Source: Limnohabitans kasalickyi (GTDB taxonomy: Bacteria > Pseudomonadota > Gammaproteobacteria > Burkholderiales > Burkholderiaceae_C). Taken from it: 64,000 nt of DNA. The notes beneath the pieces were generated by a model that was not told where the DNA came from, made no database searches, and saw nothing but the letters and a program-made list of their open reading frames with translations. Where the stretch lies: assembly GCA_965234325.1 (NCBI GenBank), contig OZ248407.1, positions 1,302,001 to 1,366,000 of the forward strand, given 5' to 3'. Both the position numbers and the translations under genes were made by a program. Positions within the stretch are counted from its first letter, which is position 1, and each line of letters starts with the position of its first letter. Below are positions 33,346 to 42,888 of the stretch, in pieces.

Positions 33346-35856
33346 ATGTCTTTGCCCTCTTACTTTCAAGTTTTCAAGCCCTTAGCCAAGCGCTGGAGCG
33401 CATGGTGGCGTCAACAAACGCCGACGCGCCAAGACCGATTTGCCTTCATGGCCCCTTTGGCAGCGGTGGTGTTGTTCTTGGCTGCTATCTCTACAGCCTT
33501 TTGGTATTTGAAGTTTGAAGAAATCGACCGTGAACAAGAGACGGTTCGCCGCGATGTGGAGTACGCGCAACAACGCTTGCGCTTACGCTTGCTGGACAAA
33601 CAAGAACAGCTCTTGCGCATGGCGCGCGATCTGGCGAACCGCGAAACCAACGTGGCTGAATTTCCGATCGAAGCCCAAGGGCTGCTGAGTCAGAACCCAG
33701 AAATCACCAGCTTGTCTTGGTTAGACGGTCGCAGCCGTGTGCGTGCGAGCTACGCCAGCGTCGGCGCGGCTGTGGTGCATTGGCAAGGTGAGACCCTCAG
33801 CAATAACGTGACCAAAGCTACCTCAGAACTGAGCCGCGGCTTGCTGCAACCGGTCTACTCGCAACCCATCACCTACAACCAAGCCAATTCTCAGAGCGTG
33901 ACCCAGCTCGAACTGCAAGTCCCTATCGTCAACCGCGGTAAGTTTGAGGGCGTGATCTTGGCAGAGTACAGCCTAGACGGACTGCTGCGTTTTGGCGTGC
34001 CCGCCGACATCAGAAACAAATACGCGGTGTCTTTGCGCGATGCGGACAACAACGTATTGGCGGGTCAAGCCAACAAATCCCGACCTCGCGTGACAGAGGT
34101 GCTGCCGTGGTTACTCAAAACCAACGAATACGAGGTACCCATCACACCGGTCGGCTATTCCCTCTCGCTGCACGCGCAGGCCTACAGGACGTCACCAGGC
34201 CTGATTGGCAATGGTGTGTTCTGGTTGGTCACTGTACTTAGCGCCATGACAGCTTGGATGTTGATTGGCACTTGGCGACACACCCGGCGCCGCGTGCAAG
34301 CCCAGCAAGCGCTGGTGGCTGAAACCAACTTCCGCCGCGCCATGGAGAACTCCATCCTCACCGGCATGCGGGCCATGGACATGACAGGCCGCATCACCTA
34401 TGTGAACACCGCCTTTTGCCAAATGACGGGCTGGCGCGAAGAGGATCTGGTGGGCTGCGAGGCACCTTTCCCCTACTGGCCTGATGATGACATCGACAAC
34501 CTGCAAGAAAAGCTCAACCAAGAGTTGCAGGGCGAAACCACGGCCAGTGGTTTTCAAGTGCGCGTCAAACGCAAGGATGGCCTCGTGTTTGATGCACGTT
34601 TGTATGTGTCGCCGTTGATCGATGCGCTGGGTCAGCAAACGGGTTGGATGACCTCGATGACCGACATCACCGAGCCCAACCGCATCCGAGAACAACTCTC
34701 GGCTGCACAGGACCGCTTCACGACGGTGCTGGAGGGCTTGGACGCCTCCGTATCGGTGGCGCCCTTGGGCAGCAAAGAACTGCTCTTTGCCAACAAGCTG
34801 TATCGCCAATGGTTTGCACCCAACACGGTGGGCCACCTGAACTTAGTGGCCGAAGCAGGACTGTTGCGACAAATGCAGCTTCAAGCCGCGTCTGATGCGT
34901 CCAACGATGACGCCTTAGACCAAGACGATGGGCTGGCTGGTTTCCCCACCGATGGTCTGAGCGAAGTGCGCAGCGAAAACGCCGAAATCTTTGTGCCTGA
35001 ATTGGGCAAATGGCTGGAGGTGCGCTCGCGTTACCTCAACTGGGTGGACGGGCGTTTGGCCCAAATGGTGATTGCCACCGACATCACCCCGCGCCGCAAC
35101 GCTGAAGAGCAGTGGCAAGTACAAGCCGAACGGGCCCAAGCCGCCAGCCGTTTGATCACCATGGGCGAAATGGCCTCCAGCGTCGCCCATGAGTTGAACC
35201 AACCGCTCACCGCCATCAACAACTATTGCAGCGGCATGGTCTCGCGTATTCAAAACAAGAGCCTGAGCGAAGAAGATTTACTCAAAGCCTTAGAAAAAAC
35301 GGCCCACCAAGCGCAGCGTGCCGGACAAATCATTCAGCGCATTCGCAGCTTTGTGAAGCGCAGCGAACCCAACCGAACCTTGTCGGACATCGCCACCATG
35401 GTCGACGAGGCCGTCGAATTGGCCGGCATCGAGTTGCGTCGGCGACAGGTGCGCCTGACCCAAGTGATGGCAGATCACCTGCCGCAGGTCAATGTGGACC
35501 CCATCTTGATCGAGCAAGTGCTGATTAATTTGATGAAGAACGCCGCCGAATCGATTGACTTTGCAGAGCGTCCCTCACAGGAACGCGCCGTAGAACTCAA
35601 AGTGCTGCCACGCCTTGAAGAAGGCCAGTCTGTCATTGAATTCACCGTCACCGACACAGGCCGTGGCGTGCCCCCTGAAGTCATGGAACGGGTGTTCGAA
35701 GCGTTCTATTCCACCAAGCCAGAGGGCATGGGGATTGGCTTGAATTTATGCCGCAGCATCGTCGAGTCGCACCAAGGCATGCTCAAAGCTGAGAACCTCT
35801 ACAATTCTGAAGTGATAACGGGCTGCCGCTTTTCCTTCTGGATACCAGTCCGTTAA
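33346..35856 (+). CDS. PAS-containing sensor histidine kinase (DctS-like)
   Basis: An 836-residue membrane kinase. The first transmembrane helix is near residues 34-55, the periplasmic sensor spans about 56-285, the second helix lies about 289-308, two PAS domains follow (about 328-445 and 455-590), then HisKA with His615 in SSVAHELNQPL and an ATPase domain with DTGRGVPPE near residue 768. The overall plan matches DctS/FixL-type kinases that sense C4-dicarboxylates or similar acids. The ATG at 33346 starts the cytoplasmic N-terminus; the open frame 25 codons upstream is AT-rich and unlikely. It forms an operon with the response regulator 22 bases downstream. Confidence 0.85.
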   Translation: MSLPSYFQVFKPLAKRWSAWWRQQTPTRQDRFAFMAPLAAVVLFLAAISTAFWYLKFEEIDREQETVRRDVEYAQQRLRLRLLDKQEQLLRMARDLANRETNVAEFPIEAQGLLSQNPEITSLSWLDGRSRVRASYASVGAAVVHWQGETLSNNVTKATSELSRGLLQPVYSQPITYNQANSQSVTQLELQVPIVNRGKFEGVILAEYSLDGLLRFGVPADIRNKYAVSLRDADNNVLAGQANKSRPRVTEVLPWLLKTNEYEVPITPVGYSLSLHAQAYRTSPGLIGNGVFWLVTVLSAMTAWMLIGTWRHTRRRVQAQQALVAETNFRRAMENSILTGMRAMDMTGRITYVNTAFCQMTGWREEDLVGCEAPFPYWPDDDIDNLQEKLNQELQGETTASGFQVRVKRKDGLVFDARLYVSPLIDALGQQTGWMTSMTDITEPNRIREQLSAAQDRFTTVLEGLDASVSVAPLGSKELLFANKLYRQWFAPNTVGHLNLVAEAGLLRQMQLQAASDASNDDALDQDDGLAGFPTDGLSEVRSENAEIFVPELGKWLEVRSRYLNWVDGRLAQMVIATDITPRRNAEEQWQVQAERAQAASRLITMGEMASSVAHELNQPLTAINNYCSGMVSRIQNKSLSEEDLLKALEKTAHQAQRAGQIIQRIRSFVKRSEPNRTLSDIATMVDEAVELAGIELRRRQVRLTQVMADHLPQVNVDPILIEQVLINLMKNAAESIDFAERPSQERAVELKVLPRLEEGQSVIEFTVTDTGRGVPPEVMERVFEAFYSTKPEGMGIGLNLCRSIVESHQGMLKAENLYNSEVITGCRFSFWIPVR

Positions 35857-35878
35857 ACCGCCAAGGTTGGAGTTATTG

Positions 35879-36505
35879 ATGAGTTTGATCCCTAAAAAAG
35901 GCACGGTCTACGTTGTTGATGATGACGAGGCAGTACGCGATTCGTTGCAATGGTTGCTCGAAGGTAAAGACTACCGTGTGCGCTGCTTTGATTCTGCTGA
36001 AAGCTTCCTCAGCCGTTACGACGCCCGTGAAGTCGCTTGCTTGATCGTAGACATCCGCATGGGTGGCATGACCGGCTTGGCGCTGCAAGACAAATTGGTC
36101 GAACGCAAATCGCCCTTGCCCATCGTATTCATCACCGGTCATGGCGACGTACCCATGGCCGTGGACACCATGAAAAAAGGTGCGATGGACTTCATCCAAA
36201 AGCCGTTTGACGAAGCCGCTTTGGTGAGTTTGGTCGAACGCATGCTGGCTCAGGCCAACGAGTCATTTGCCGAATCGCAACAAGCCGCCAGCCGCGACGC
36301 CTTGATGGCCAAGCTCACAGGTCGCGAAGCCCAAGTGCTGGAACGCATCGTGGCGGGTCGCTTGAACAAGCAAATTGCCGACGACCTGGGCATCAGCATC
36401 AAAACTGTGGAAGCGCACCGCGCCAACATCATGGAAAAGCTCAACGCCAACACCGTGGCCGATTTGCTCAAAACAGCGCTCGGACAAAACACAGCCAAGG
36501 CTTAA
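35879..36505 (+). CDS. FixJ/DctR-type response regulator
   Basis: A 208-residue regulator with a receiver domain (acidic pocket VVDDDEAVRD, phosphoacceptor Asp58 in LIVDIRMGGMTG, Thr and Lys in FITGHGD and IQKPFDE) and a LuxR-type helix-turn-helix (LTGREAQVLERIVAG then NKQIADDLGISIKTVEAHR) at about residues 145-205. It is the partner of the upstream kinase. The ATG at 35879 with GGAG eight bases before it is preferred to a TTG at 35867. DctR-like regulators activate dicarboxylate transporter genes; no such transporter is in the window. Confidence 0.9.
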   Translation: MSLIPKKGTVYVVDDDEAVRDSLQWLLEGKDYRVRCFDSAESFLSRYDAREVACLIVDIRMGGMTGLALQDKLVERKSPLPIVFITGHGDVPMAVDTMKKGAMDFIQKPFDEAALVSLVERMLAQANESFAESQQAASRDALMAKLTGREAQVLERIVAGRLNKQIADDLGISIKTVEAHRANIMEKLNANTVADLLKTALGQNTAKA

Positions 36506-36550
36506 TCGTCCATAGGCTTTGCAGAGCCCTTGCTGCGACAATGACTCCTC

Positions 36551-36576
36551 AACGCCCGTGCCAGACGGGCGTTTTC
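36551..36576 (+). terminator. Terminator after the response-regulator gene
   Basis: Nine-bp stem AACGCCCGT / ACGGGCGTT with loop GCCAG, followed by TTC, between the response regulator and folD. The T-run is short. Confidence 0.65.
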
Positions 36577-36602
36577 AATTCCTCCCCCACCTCATCGACA
36601 CC

Positions 36603-37463
36603 ATGACCGCACAACGCATTGACGGCAACGCCCTCTCCCAACAACTCCGCGCCCAAGTCGCCATCGACACCGCTGCGCTCAAAGCCCAAGGCCTGACGCC
36701 CGGCTTGGCCGTGGTGTTGGTGGGCGACAACCTAGCCAGCCAGGTTTACGTGCGCAACAAGGTCAAAGCCTGCGAAGACGCTGGCTTGCACTCGGTGCTC
36801 GAAAAATACGACGCCACCATGAGCGAGGCCGATTTGCTGGCCCGCGTGGAAGCGCTCAACAACGACCCAGCCATTCACGGCATCTTGGTGCAACTGCCTT
36901 TGCCTGCGCACATCGACGCAACAAAAGTGATCGAAGCCATCAGCCCCACCAAAGATGTGGACGGTTTTCACATCGCCAGCGCCGGTGCACTGATGTCTGG
37001 CATGCCCGGTTTCTGGCCTTGCACGCCTTACGGCTGCATGAAGATGTTGGAGAGCATCGGGTACGACCTAAAAGGCAAACATGCCGTGGTGATTGGCCGC
37101 AGCAACATCGTGGGCAAGCCCATGGCCCTGATGCTTTTGCAAAAAGACGCCACCGTGACCGTGGCGCACTCGCGCACCCAAAACCTCAAGGCCCTCACCT
37201 TGCAAGCCGACGTGATCGTGGCCGCCGTGGGCAAGCGCAATGTGCTGACCGCAGACATGGTCAAGCCCGGTGCCGTGGTGCTCGACGTGGGCATGAACCG
37301 CAACGAGGAAGGCAAGCTCTGCGGCGATGTGGATTTTGAGGGCGTGAAAGAAGTGGCGGGCTACATCACCCCTGTACCCGGGGGCGTGGGGCCGATGACC
37401 ATCACGATGTTGTTGGTCAACACCTTGGAATCGGCGCAACGGGCCTTATCTGAGAAGCATTGA
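36603..37463 (+). CDS. folD: Bifunctional methylenetetrahydrofolate dehydrogenase/cyclohydrolase
   Basis: A 286-residue cytoplasmic enzyme interconverting 5,10-methylene-, methenyl- and 10-formyl-tetrahydrofolate with NADP. Family signatures are visible: YVRNKVKACEDAG with the catalytic Lys, GILVQLPLPAHID, DVDGFH, the nucleotide loop VVIGRSNIVGKPMA and the C-terminal TPVPGGVGPMTI. The ATG at 36603 gives the normal length; the frame is open for 28 codons upstream across the terminator and is rejected. Confidence 0.95.
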   Translation: MTAQRIDGNALSQQLRAQVAIDTAALKAQGLTPGLAVVLVGDNLASQVYVRNKVKACEDAGLHSVLEKYDATMSEADLLARVEALNNDPAIHGILVQLPLPAHIDATKVIEAISPTKDVDGFHIASAGALMSGMPGFWPCTPYGCMKMLESIGYDLKGKHAVVIGRSNIVGKPMALMLLQKDATVTVAHSRTQNLKALTLQADVIVAAVGKRNVLTADMVKPGAVVLDVGMNRNEEGKLCGDVDFEGVKEVAGYITPVPGGVGPMTITMLLVNTLESAQRALSEKH

Positions 37464-37531
37464 GTTTTTTTGCTGTCGCTCCGCCAGCCTGAGCGGCCAG
37501 CACGTCAGTCATTCTTCCTTGAAAGCTTTGC

Positions 37532-39661
37532 ATGTCATTGAATAACCCGCTTCTCGATTTCTCAAACCACCCGCTGTTTGACGCCATCAAGCCCGAGCAC
37601 ATCGCGCCCGCGCTCGATCAACTGTTGCCCGCTGCAGATGCGGCATTAGGGCAAGTGACGGCTGCTGACTTTCCGCCCGAGTGGAAAGCCATCGCTGCCG
37701 TGCTGGATGTGGCCACCGAAAAACTCAGCCGCGCTTGGGGTGCGGTGAGCCATTTGCATTCTGTGGCCGACACGCCGGAACTGCGCGGTGCTTACACCGA
37801 AGCGCTGCCGCGTGTGACTGAGTTCTACACACGGCTGGGCGCGGATGAGCGCTTGTATGCCAAATACAAAGCCATTCCTTTGGGCAGCTTGAATGCCGAG
37901 CAGCGCCAAGCCCACACCAATGCCATGCGCAACTTTGTGCTGTCTGGCGCTGAGCTGGTGGGGGCCGCCAAGGAACGCTTTGCCCACATTCAAGAGCGCA
38001 TGGCCGACGTGGGCCAGAAGTTCAGCGAGAACGTGTTGGATGCCACCGACCAATGGTCCTTGCTGGTTACGGCTGACGAATTGGCGGGCGTGCCCGACGA
38101 CGTGCAACAAGCCACCCGCGCTGCCGCCGAGGCAGACGCCGCGCAACAGAGCGCCCAACCCGCCACCGATGCAACGGCCAACCTCAGCCCCGCTGCGCCG
38201 CTGCACAAGCTCAGCCTCAAAATGCCGTGCTACCTGCCAATCATGCAGTTTGCCCACAGCTCGGCACTGCGTGAAAAGCTGTACCGCGCTTACGCCACAC
38301 GCGCCTCAGACCAATCTGAAGCGGTGCAAGCGGGCAAAACCGAGCAAGACAACACGCCATGGGTGAAAGAAATCTTGGCCCTGCGCCAAGAAGAAGCGCA
38401 GCTCTTGGGCTATGCCAACTATGCCGAGGTGTCACTGGCCACCAAGATGGCCCAGTCGCCCGCCGAGGTGATGGCCTTCTTGCGTGACCTCGCCAAACGT
38501 GCCCGCCCCTATGCCGAAAAAGACGTGGCCGAGATGCGCGCCTTTGCCGCCGAACACTTGAACTTGCAAGACCCACAACCATGGGACTGGCCGTACATCG
38601 GCGAGAAGCTCAAAGAAGCGCGCTATGCCTTCAGTGAGCAAGAGGTCAAGCCGTACTTCACGGCACCCAAAGTGTTGGCCGGCTTGTTCAAGATTGTGGA
38701 AACCTTGTTTGAGGTGAGCATTCGCCGTGACAACGCGCCCGTGTGGCACCCTGCCGTGGAGTTCTACCGCATTGAACGCCACACAGAAGCAACACGTTCA
38801 AAGAATTTGCCACCTGAGTTGGTGGGTCAGTTCTACCTCGACCCCGGTGCGCGCGCTGGCAAACGCGGCGGCGCATGGATGGACGATGTGCGCGCCCGCT
38901 GGTTGCGCCCTGACACCGGCATTTTGCAAACCCCCGTGGCACAACTCGTGTGCAACTTCGCCGAAGGCGTGGGCGGCAAGCCACCGCTGCTCACCCACGA
39001 CGACGTGATCACCCTCTTCCACGAATGTGGCCACGGCTTGCACCACATGCTCACGCAGGTGAACGAGCGCGATGTGTCGGGCATCAGCGGCGTGGAGTGG
39101 GACGCGGTCGAGCTGCCCAGCCAGTTCATGGAAAACTTCTGCTGGGAGTGGTCGGTATTGCGCCACATGACGGCGCATGTGGACACCGGTGAGCCCTTGC
39201 CCCGCGCCTTGTTCGACAAAATGCTGGCCGCCAAAAACTTCCAAAGCGGCTTGCAAACCCTGCGCCAAATCGAGTTCTCGCTGGTCGACATGCTGCTGCA
39301 CTCTGACGGCGAAAAAGCCCAAGACTTCATGCAAGTGCTGCGCGATGTGCGCGCCGAAGTGGCCGTGCTGCAAAGCCCTGCATGGGGCCGCACGCTGCAC
39401 ACCTTCAGCCATATCTTTGCTGGCGGCTACGCGGCTGGCTACTACAGCTACAAATGGGCCGAGGTGCTGAGCGCCGATGCCTATGCCGCGTTTGAAGAAA
39501 CCGCAGGTGCCGACGGCGAGCCCAGCCTGGAGACGGGCCGCCGCTACCGCCAAGAAATTTTGGAAGCCGGTGGCAGCCGTCCTGCGATGGCATCGTTCAA
39601 AGCGTTCCGAGGCCGTGAGCCTAAGCTAGACGCGCTGCTGCGACACCAAGGTATGGCCTAA
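37532..39661 (+). CDS. prlC: Oligopeptidase A-like M3 metallopeptidase
   Basis: A 709-residue thimet-type zinc peptidase that degrades short peptides in the cytoplasm. The zinc site HECGH is at residues 497-501 in LFHECGHGLHHML, with the third ligand region SGVEWDAVELPSQFMENF following. The N-terminal helical domain starts NPLLDFSNHPLFDAIKPEHI, as in OpdA/PrlC. The length is slightly above the usual 680 because of an Ala/Gln/Asp insert near residue 200. It precedes a LysE gene by 5 bases. Confidence 0.93.
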   Translation: MSLNNPLLDFSNHPLFDAIKPEHIAPALDQLLPAADAALGQVTAADFPPEWKAIAAVLDVATEKLSRAWGAVSHLHSVADTPELRGAYTEALPRVTEFYTRLGADERLYAKYKAIPLGSLNAEQRQAHTNAMRNFVLSGAELVGAAKERFAHIQERMADVGQKFSENVLDATDQWSLLVTADELAGVPDDVQQATRAAAEADAAQQSAQPATDATANLSPAAPLHKLSLKMPCYLPIMQFAHSSALREKLYRAYATRASDQSEAVQAGKTEQDNTPWVKEILALRQEEAQLLGYANYAEVSLATKMAQSPAEVMAFLRDLAKRARPYAEKDVAEMRAFAAEHLNLQDPQPWDWPYIGEKLKEARYAFSEQEVKPYFTAPKVLAGLFKIVETLFEVSIRRDNAPVWHPAVEFYRIERHTEATRSKNLPPELVGQFYLDPGARAGKRGGAWMDDVRARWLRPDTGILQTPVAQLVCNFAEGVGGKPPLLTHDDVITLFHECGHGLHHMLTQVNERDVSGISGVEWDAVELPSQFMENFCWEWSVLRHMTAHVDTGEPLPRALFDKMLAAKNFQSGLQTLRQIEFSLVDMLLHSDGEKAQDFMQVLRDVRAEVAVLQSPAWGRTLHTFSHIFAGGYAAGYYSYKWAEVLSADAYAAFEETAGADGEPSLETGRRYRQEILEAGGSRPAMASFKAFRGREPKLDALLRHQGMA

Positions 39662-39666
39662 GCACC

Positions 39667-40278
39667 ATGCAAGCTGCCGAGCTGTCAGCCCTGCTGATGT
39701 TGCTGACGGCAACCAGCTTCACGCCGGGGCCCAACACCACACTGTCCACCGCACTGGCGGCCAACCGAGGGTTGCGCCATGCGTTGCCGTTTGTGGTGTC
39801 GGTGCCCGTCGGTTGGGGCTTGATACTCAGCCTGTGTGCCGCAGGTGTGGGCGCGTTGATCGAAGCGCAGCCCAAGTTGCGAGCCGGCATTCAAGTGGTA
39901 GGCGTGGCTTATTTGCTGTGGCTGGCGTTCAAATTGGCGCGAGCATCGACACCATCCAGCGCCCCTATTGAACGGCTAGATGTCACCTTTCTCCAAGGCG
40001 TGATGCTGCAATTCGTGAACATCAAAGCGTGGATGCTGGCTTTGACCCTCGTTTCCGGCTGGCTGGCCGGTCGCCCAGACTTCTGGCCACGATTGGCTCT
40101 GCTCTTGCCCGCCATGGTCGCCTTTGGATTTGCCAGCAACTTAACCTACGCCCTCATCGGCTCGCTGCTGCGTGCTTGGCTCAACGGACCAAACCACACG
40201 GGTGTGCGCAGGCGCTGGTTCAACCGATGCATGGCGGCGATTTTGGTGATGACGGCTGCTTGGATGGCCACTTTTTAA
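39667..40278 (+). CDS. LysE/RhtB family amino-acid exporter
   Basis: A 203-residue inner-membrane protein with about six hydrophobic segments and the family N-terminus FTPGPNTTLSTALAANRG (TPGPN motif). VQF-type MLQFVNIKAWMLAL in the middle is also typical. It likely exports an amino acid or related metabolite. It starts 5 bases after the oligopeptidase stop, so it may help to dispose of excess amino acids released by peptide degradation (inference). Confidence 0.88.
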   Translation: MQAAELSALLMLLTATSFTPGPNTTLSTALAANRGLRHALPFVVSVPVGWGLILSLCAAGVGALIEAQPKLRAGIQVVGVAYLLWLAFKLARASTPSSAPIERLDVTFLQGVMLQFVNIKAWMLALTLVSGWLAGRPDFWPRLALLLPAMVAFGFASNLTYALIGSLLRAWLNGPNHTGVRRRWFNRCMAAILVMTAAWMATF

Positions 40279-40315
40279 ACCACCACGCACGAACAGGCCA
40301 TCTCTATCGGCGTGG

Positions 40316-41020
40316 TCACCAAGAAATCGATTCGCCTTTGTAGTCCACAAAATGCGCAGCAGCTTGTGCCGGCAACGCATCCAAAGCGCTCAACAAACCT
40401 GCCACCGATTGCGCGGGCGTGAGGCAATCTTTCGCAGGCACAAAGGGGGCTGACAAGCCAGACGCCACGGTGCCCGGCTGCATGGCCGCCACCACGAGTT
40501 GCGGGCGTTTACGCGCTGCCTCGATGGCGGCCGTTTGCAGCACCATGTTCAACGCAGCTTTGGCGGCGCGGTAGCCATACCAACCGCCCTTGTGGTTGTC
40601 GCTGATGCTGCCCACACGCGCTGAGAGCTTGGCGTAAATGCTGCGCTGCTCGGTGGCCAACAAGGGCACAAAGTGTTTGACCAGCAACGCGGGGCCGATG
40701 GTGTTGACTTCAAATGCTCGGGCCAGCTGTATGGCGTTAAGTGCGCCTAAATGCTTTTCTGGACCCTGCCCGTCGATCACGAGCGCGCCCGTGGCGTCGA
40801 TGATGAGGTGAAACGGCCCTTGCGCTTGAGCCACGAGCGCCGCCGCTGCAGCGGCCATGCTGGCTTCGTCTTCCAAGCGAAACGCGGGTTGCGAGCTGCG
40901 CGACAAGCCCACCACGTGCGAGCAAGCTGCATCAGCGCGCAAGGCCTCCACAAAAGCGCTGCCCAGTGCGCCTGTGGCACCCAGCACCAAGGCGCGGTAA
41001 GAAGTGCCTAGGCTGTTCAA
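40316..41020 (-). CDS. Short-chain dehydrogenase/reductase family protein
   Basis: A 234-residue SDR with the Rossmann motif ALVLGATGALGSAFVEAL and the catalytic-like YGYRAAKAALN (Tyr-X3-Lys) near residue 155; the upstream serine lies in KLSARVGSISDNHKGG. The start is probably TTG at 41020, which forms TTGA with the rpiA stop; no ATG or GTG in frame fits between rpiA and the Rossmann motif. This type resembles the small CsgA/C-factor SDR group. The substrate is unknown. Confidence 0.8.
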   Translation of the reverse strand: MNSLGTSYRALVLGATGALGSAFVEALRADAACSHVVGLSRSSQPAFRLEDEASMAAAAAALVAQAQGPFHLIIDATGALVIDGQGPEKHLGALNAIQLARAFEVNTIGPALLVKHFVPLLATEQRSIYAKLSARVGSISDNHKGGWYGYRAAKAALNMVLQTAAIEAARKRPQLVVAAMQPGTVASGLSAPFVPAKDCLTPAQSVAGLLSALDALPAQAAAHFVDYKGESISW

Positions 41021-41715
41021 AACGTCAGCGTCTTCACGCCGGTCGAAGTGCCCAACAAACACACCTGCGCTTTTTGGTGCGCAAACACACCCACAGTCAC
41101 CACACCCGGCCATTGGCTGACGTCGGTTTCAAAGTTTAGGGGGTCGCTGATTTTCAGGCCCGTCACGTCGACAATGTGTTGGCCGTTGTCGGTCACCAGC
41201 GGCTGACCGTCTTTCAAACGCACCTTGGCGCTGCCGCCCATCGCGGCGAACTGGCGCATCACGCGCGCGGTGGCCATGGGGATGACTTCCACGGGCAAGG
41301 GGAACGCACCCAGCGTATCGACCAGCTTGCTTTCATCCGCAATGCACACAAACATCTTGGATTGCGCAGCCACAATTTTTTCGCGGGTCAACGCCGCGCC
41401 GCCGCCTTTGACCATGTGGCCTTGGTGATCGATTTCGTCGGCGCCATCGATGTAGACCGACAGGCTTTCCACGTCGGCCGCTTCAAACACGGGGATGCCC
41501 AAGGCTTGCAAGCGTTCGGTGGAGGCCACCGAGCTCGACACCGCGCCTTTGATTTGGTCTTTCATCGTCGCCAACGCGTCGATGAATTTGTTCACCGTGG
41601 AGCCAGTACCCACGCCCACCACCTCGCCAGGCACCACGTATTGCAAGGCGGCTTGGCCCACCAAAGTTTTCAATTCATCTTGTGTCAGGGGGGCGGCGTT
41701 TTGTGGGGTGCTCAT
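41017..41715 (-). CDS. rpiA: Ribose-5-phosphate isomerase A
   Basis: A 232-residue enzyme of the pentose phosphate pathway interconverting ribose-5- and ribulose-5-phosphate. Signatures: VGVGTGSTVNKFID, SSVASTERLQALGIPV, the catalytic-region YIDGADEID and KGGGAALTREKIVA. The ATG at 41715 gives the usual length; the long upstream extension overlaps pyrD and its promoter and is rejected. It is divergent from pyrD with 41 bases between starts. Confidence 0.96.
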   Translation of the reverse strand: MSTPQNAAPLTQDELKTLVGQAALQYVVPGEVVGVGTGSTVNKFIDALATMKDQIKGAVSSSVASTERLQALGIPVFEAADVESLSVYIDGADEIDHQGHMVKGGGAALTREKIVAAQSKMFVCIADESKLVDTLGAFPLPVEVIPMATARVMRQFAAMGGSAKVRLKDGQPLVTDNGQHIVDVTGLKISDPLNFETDVSQWPGVVTVGVFAHQKAQVCLLGTSTGVKTLTF

Positions 41716-41756
41716 GGGCGAAAATCCAAGGGTTCTATCAAAGCTTGAGATTATCC

Positions 41757-42866
41757 ATGTCGTTGTTGCCTTATTCACTTGCCCGTCCTTTTCTGTTCGC
41801 CATGGATGCAGAGACCGCCCATGAGCACACGCTGGCCATGCTGGCCCGCACACAAAACACACCGCTGGCTTGGGCCTACTGCCAAACCCGTGTGCAAGAC
41901 CCTGTGCAGTTGGCAGGCTTGACCTTTCCCAACCGTGTGGGCTTGGCCGCAGGCTTGGACAAAAACGCGCACTGCATCGACGGCTTGGCCGCCATGGGGT
42001 TTGGCTTTGTCGAAGTGGGCACGGTCACACCCAAGGGCCAGCCGGGCAACCCCAAGCCGCGCATGTTTCGTTTGCCCGAAGCCAATGCGCTGATCAACCG
42101 CCTAGGTTTTAACAACGATGGTTTGGATGCGTTCTTGGCCAACGTGAAGCTGGCGAAGTTCCGCACGAATTCAGCCAAGCAAGGCGGCTCGCCCATGCTC
42201 TTGGGCCTGAACATCGGCAAGAACGCCGCCACACCCATCGAGAACGCAGCAGATGACTACCTGATTTGCCTGGACGGTGTTTACCCACACGCCGACTACG
42301 TGACGGTGAACATCTCCAGCCCCAACACCAAGAACCTGCGCGAGTTGCAAAGCGACGAAGCACTAGACGCGCTGATTGGCACGCTCGCCAAACGCCGTGC
42401 TGAGTTGGCCCAAAAGCACAACAAGCAAGTGCCTGTGTTCATCAAAATTGCACCTGATTTGGACAGCGACCAAATCGCGGTGATTGCGGCCACCTTGAAG
42501 CGTCATTGCGTGAGTGATGGCTCGCATTCATCCGGTGAAGGTAAGCAAGCTGAGCCTTCATGGGGCGTGATCGCCACCAACACCACCATCGCCCGCGATG
42601 CGGTCAAAGGCATGGCGCACGCCGACGAAACCGGTGGTCTCTCAGGCGCGCCCGTGTTAGAGAAAAGCAACGAAGTCATTCGCCAGTTGCGCGCGGCGAT
42701 CGGCCCCAACTTCCCCATCATCGGCGTGGGCGGCATTTTGAGCGGCGACGATGCCGTGGCCAAAATCAAAGCGGGTGCGGATGTGGTGCAGATTTACACC
42801 GGCTTGATTTACAAAGGCCCCGCGTTGGTGAAAGAAGCTGCGCTGGCCATTCGCGACCACGGCTAA
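41757..42866 (+). CDS. pyrD: Quinone-dependent dihydroorotate dehydrogenase (class 2)
   Basis: A 369-residue membrane-associated flavoprotein of pyrimidine synthesis. Signatures: the N-terminal amphipathic helix region RPFLFAMDAETAHEHTL, FPNRVGLAAGLDKNA, TPKGQPGNPKPRMFRL, NISSPNTKNLRELQ with the catalytic serine, and GVGGILSGDDAVAKI near the end. The length is slightly above E. coli PyrD because of an insert around residue 255 (SDGSHSSGEGKQAEPS). The ATG at 41757 starts the helix. Confidence 0.95.
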   Translation: MSLLPYSLARPFLFAMDAETAHEHTLAMLARTQNTPLAWAYCQTRVQDPVQLAGLTFPNRVGLAAGLDKNAHCIDGLAAMGFGFVEVGTVTPKGQPGNPKPRMFRLPEANALINRLGFNNDGLDAFLANVKLAKFRTNSAKQGGSPMLLGLNIGKNAATPIENAADDYLICLDGVYPHADYVTVNISSPNTKNLRELQSDEALDALIGTLAKRRAELAQKHNKQVPVFIKIAPDLDSDQIAVIAATLKRHCVSDGSHSSGEGKQAEPSWGVIATNTTIARDAVKGMAHADETGGLSGAPVLEKSNEVIRQLRAAIGPNFPIIGVGGILSGDDAVAKIKAGADVVQIYTGLIYKGPALVKEAALAIRDHG

Positions 42867-42888
42867 AACGCAAAGATAAGCTTAGGCG

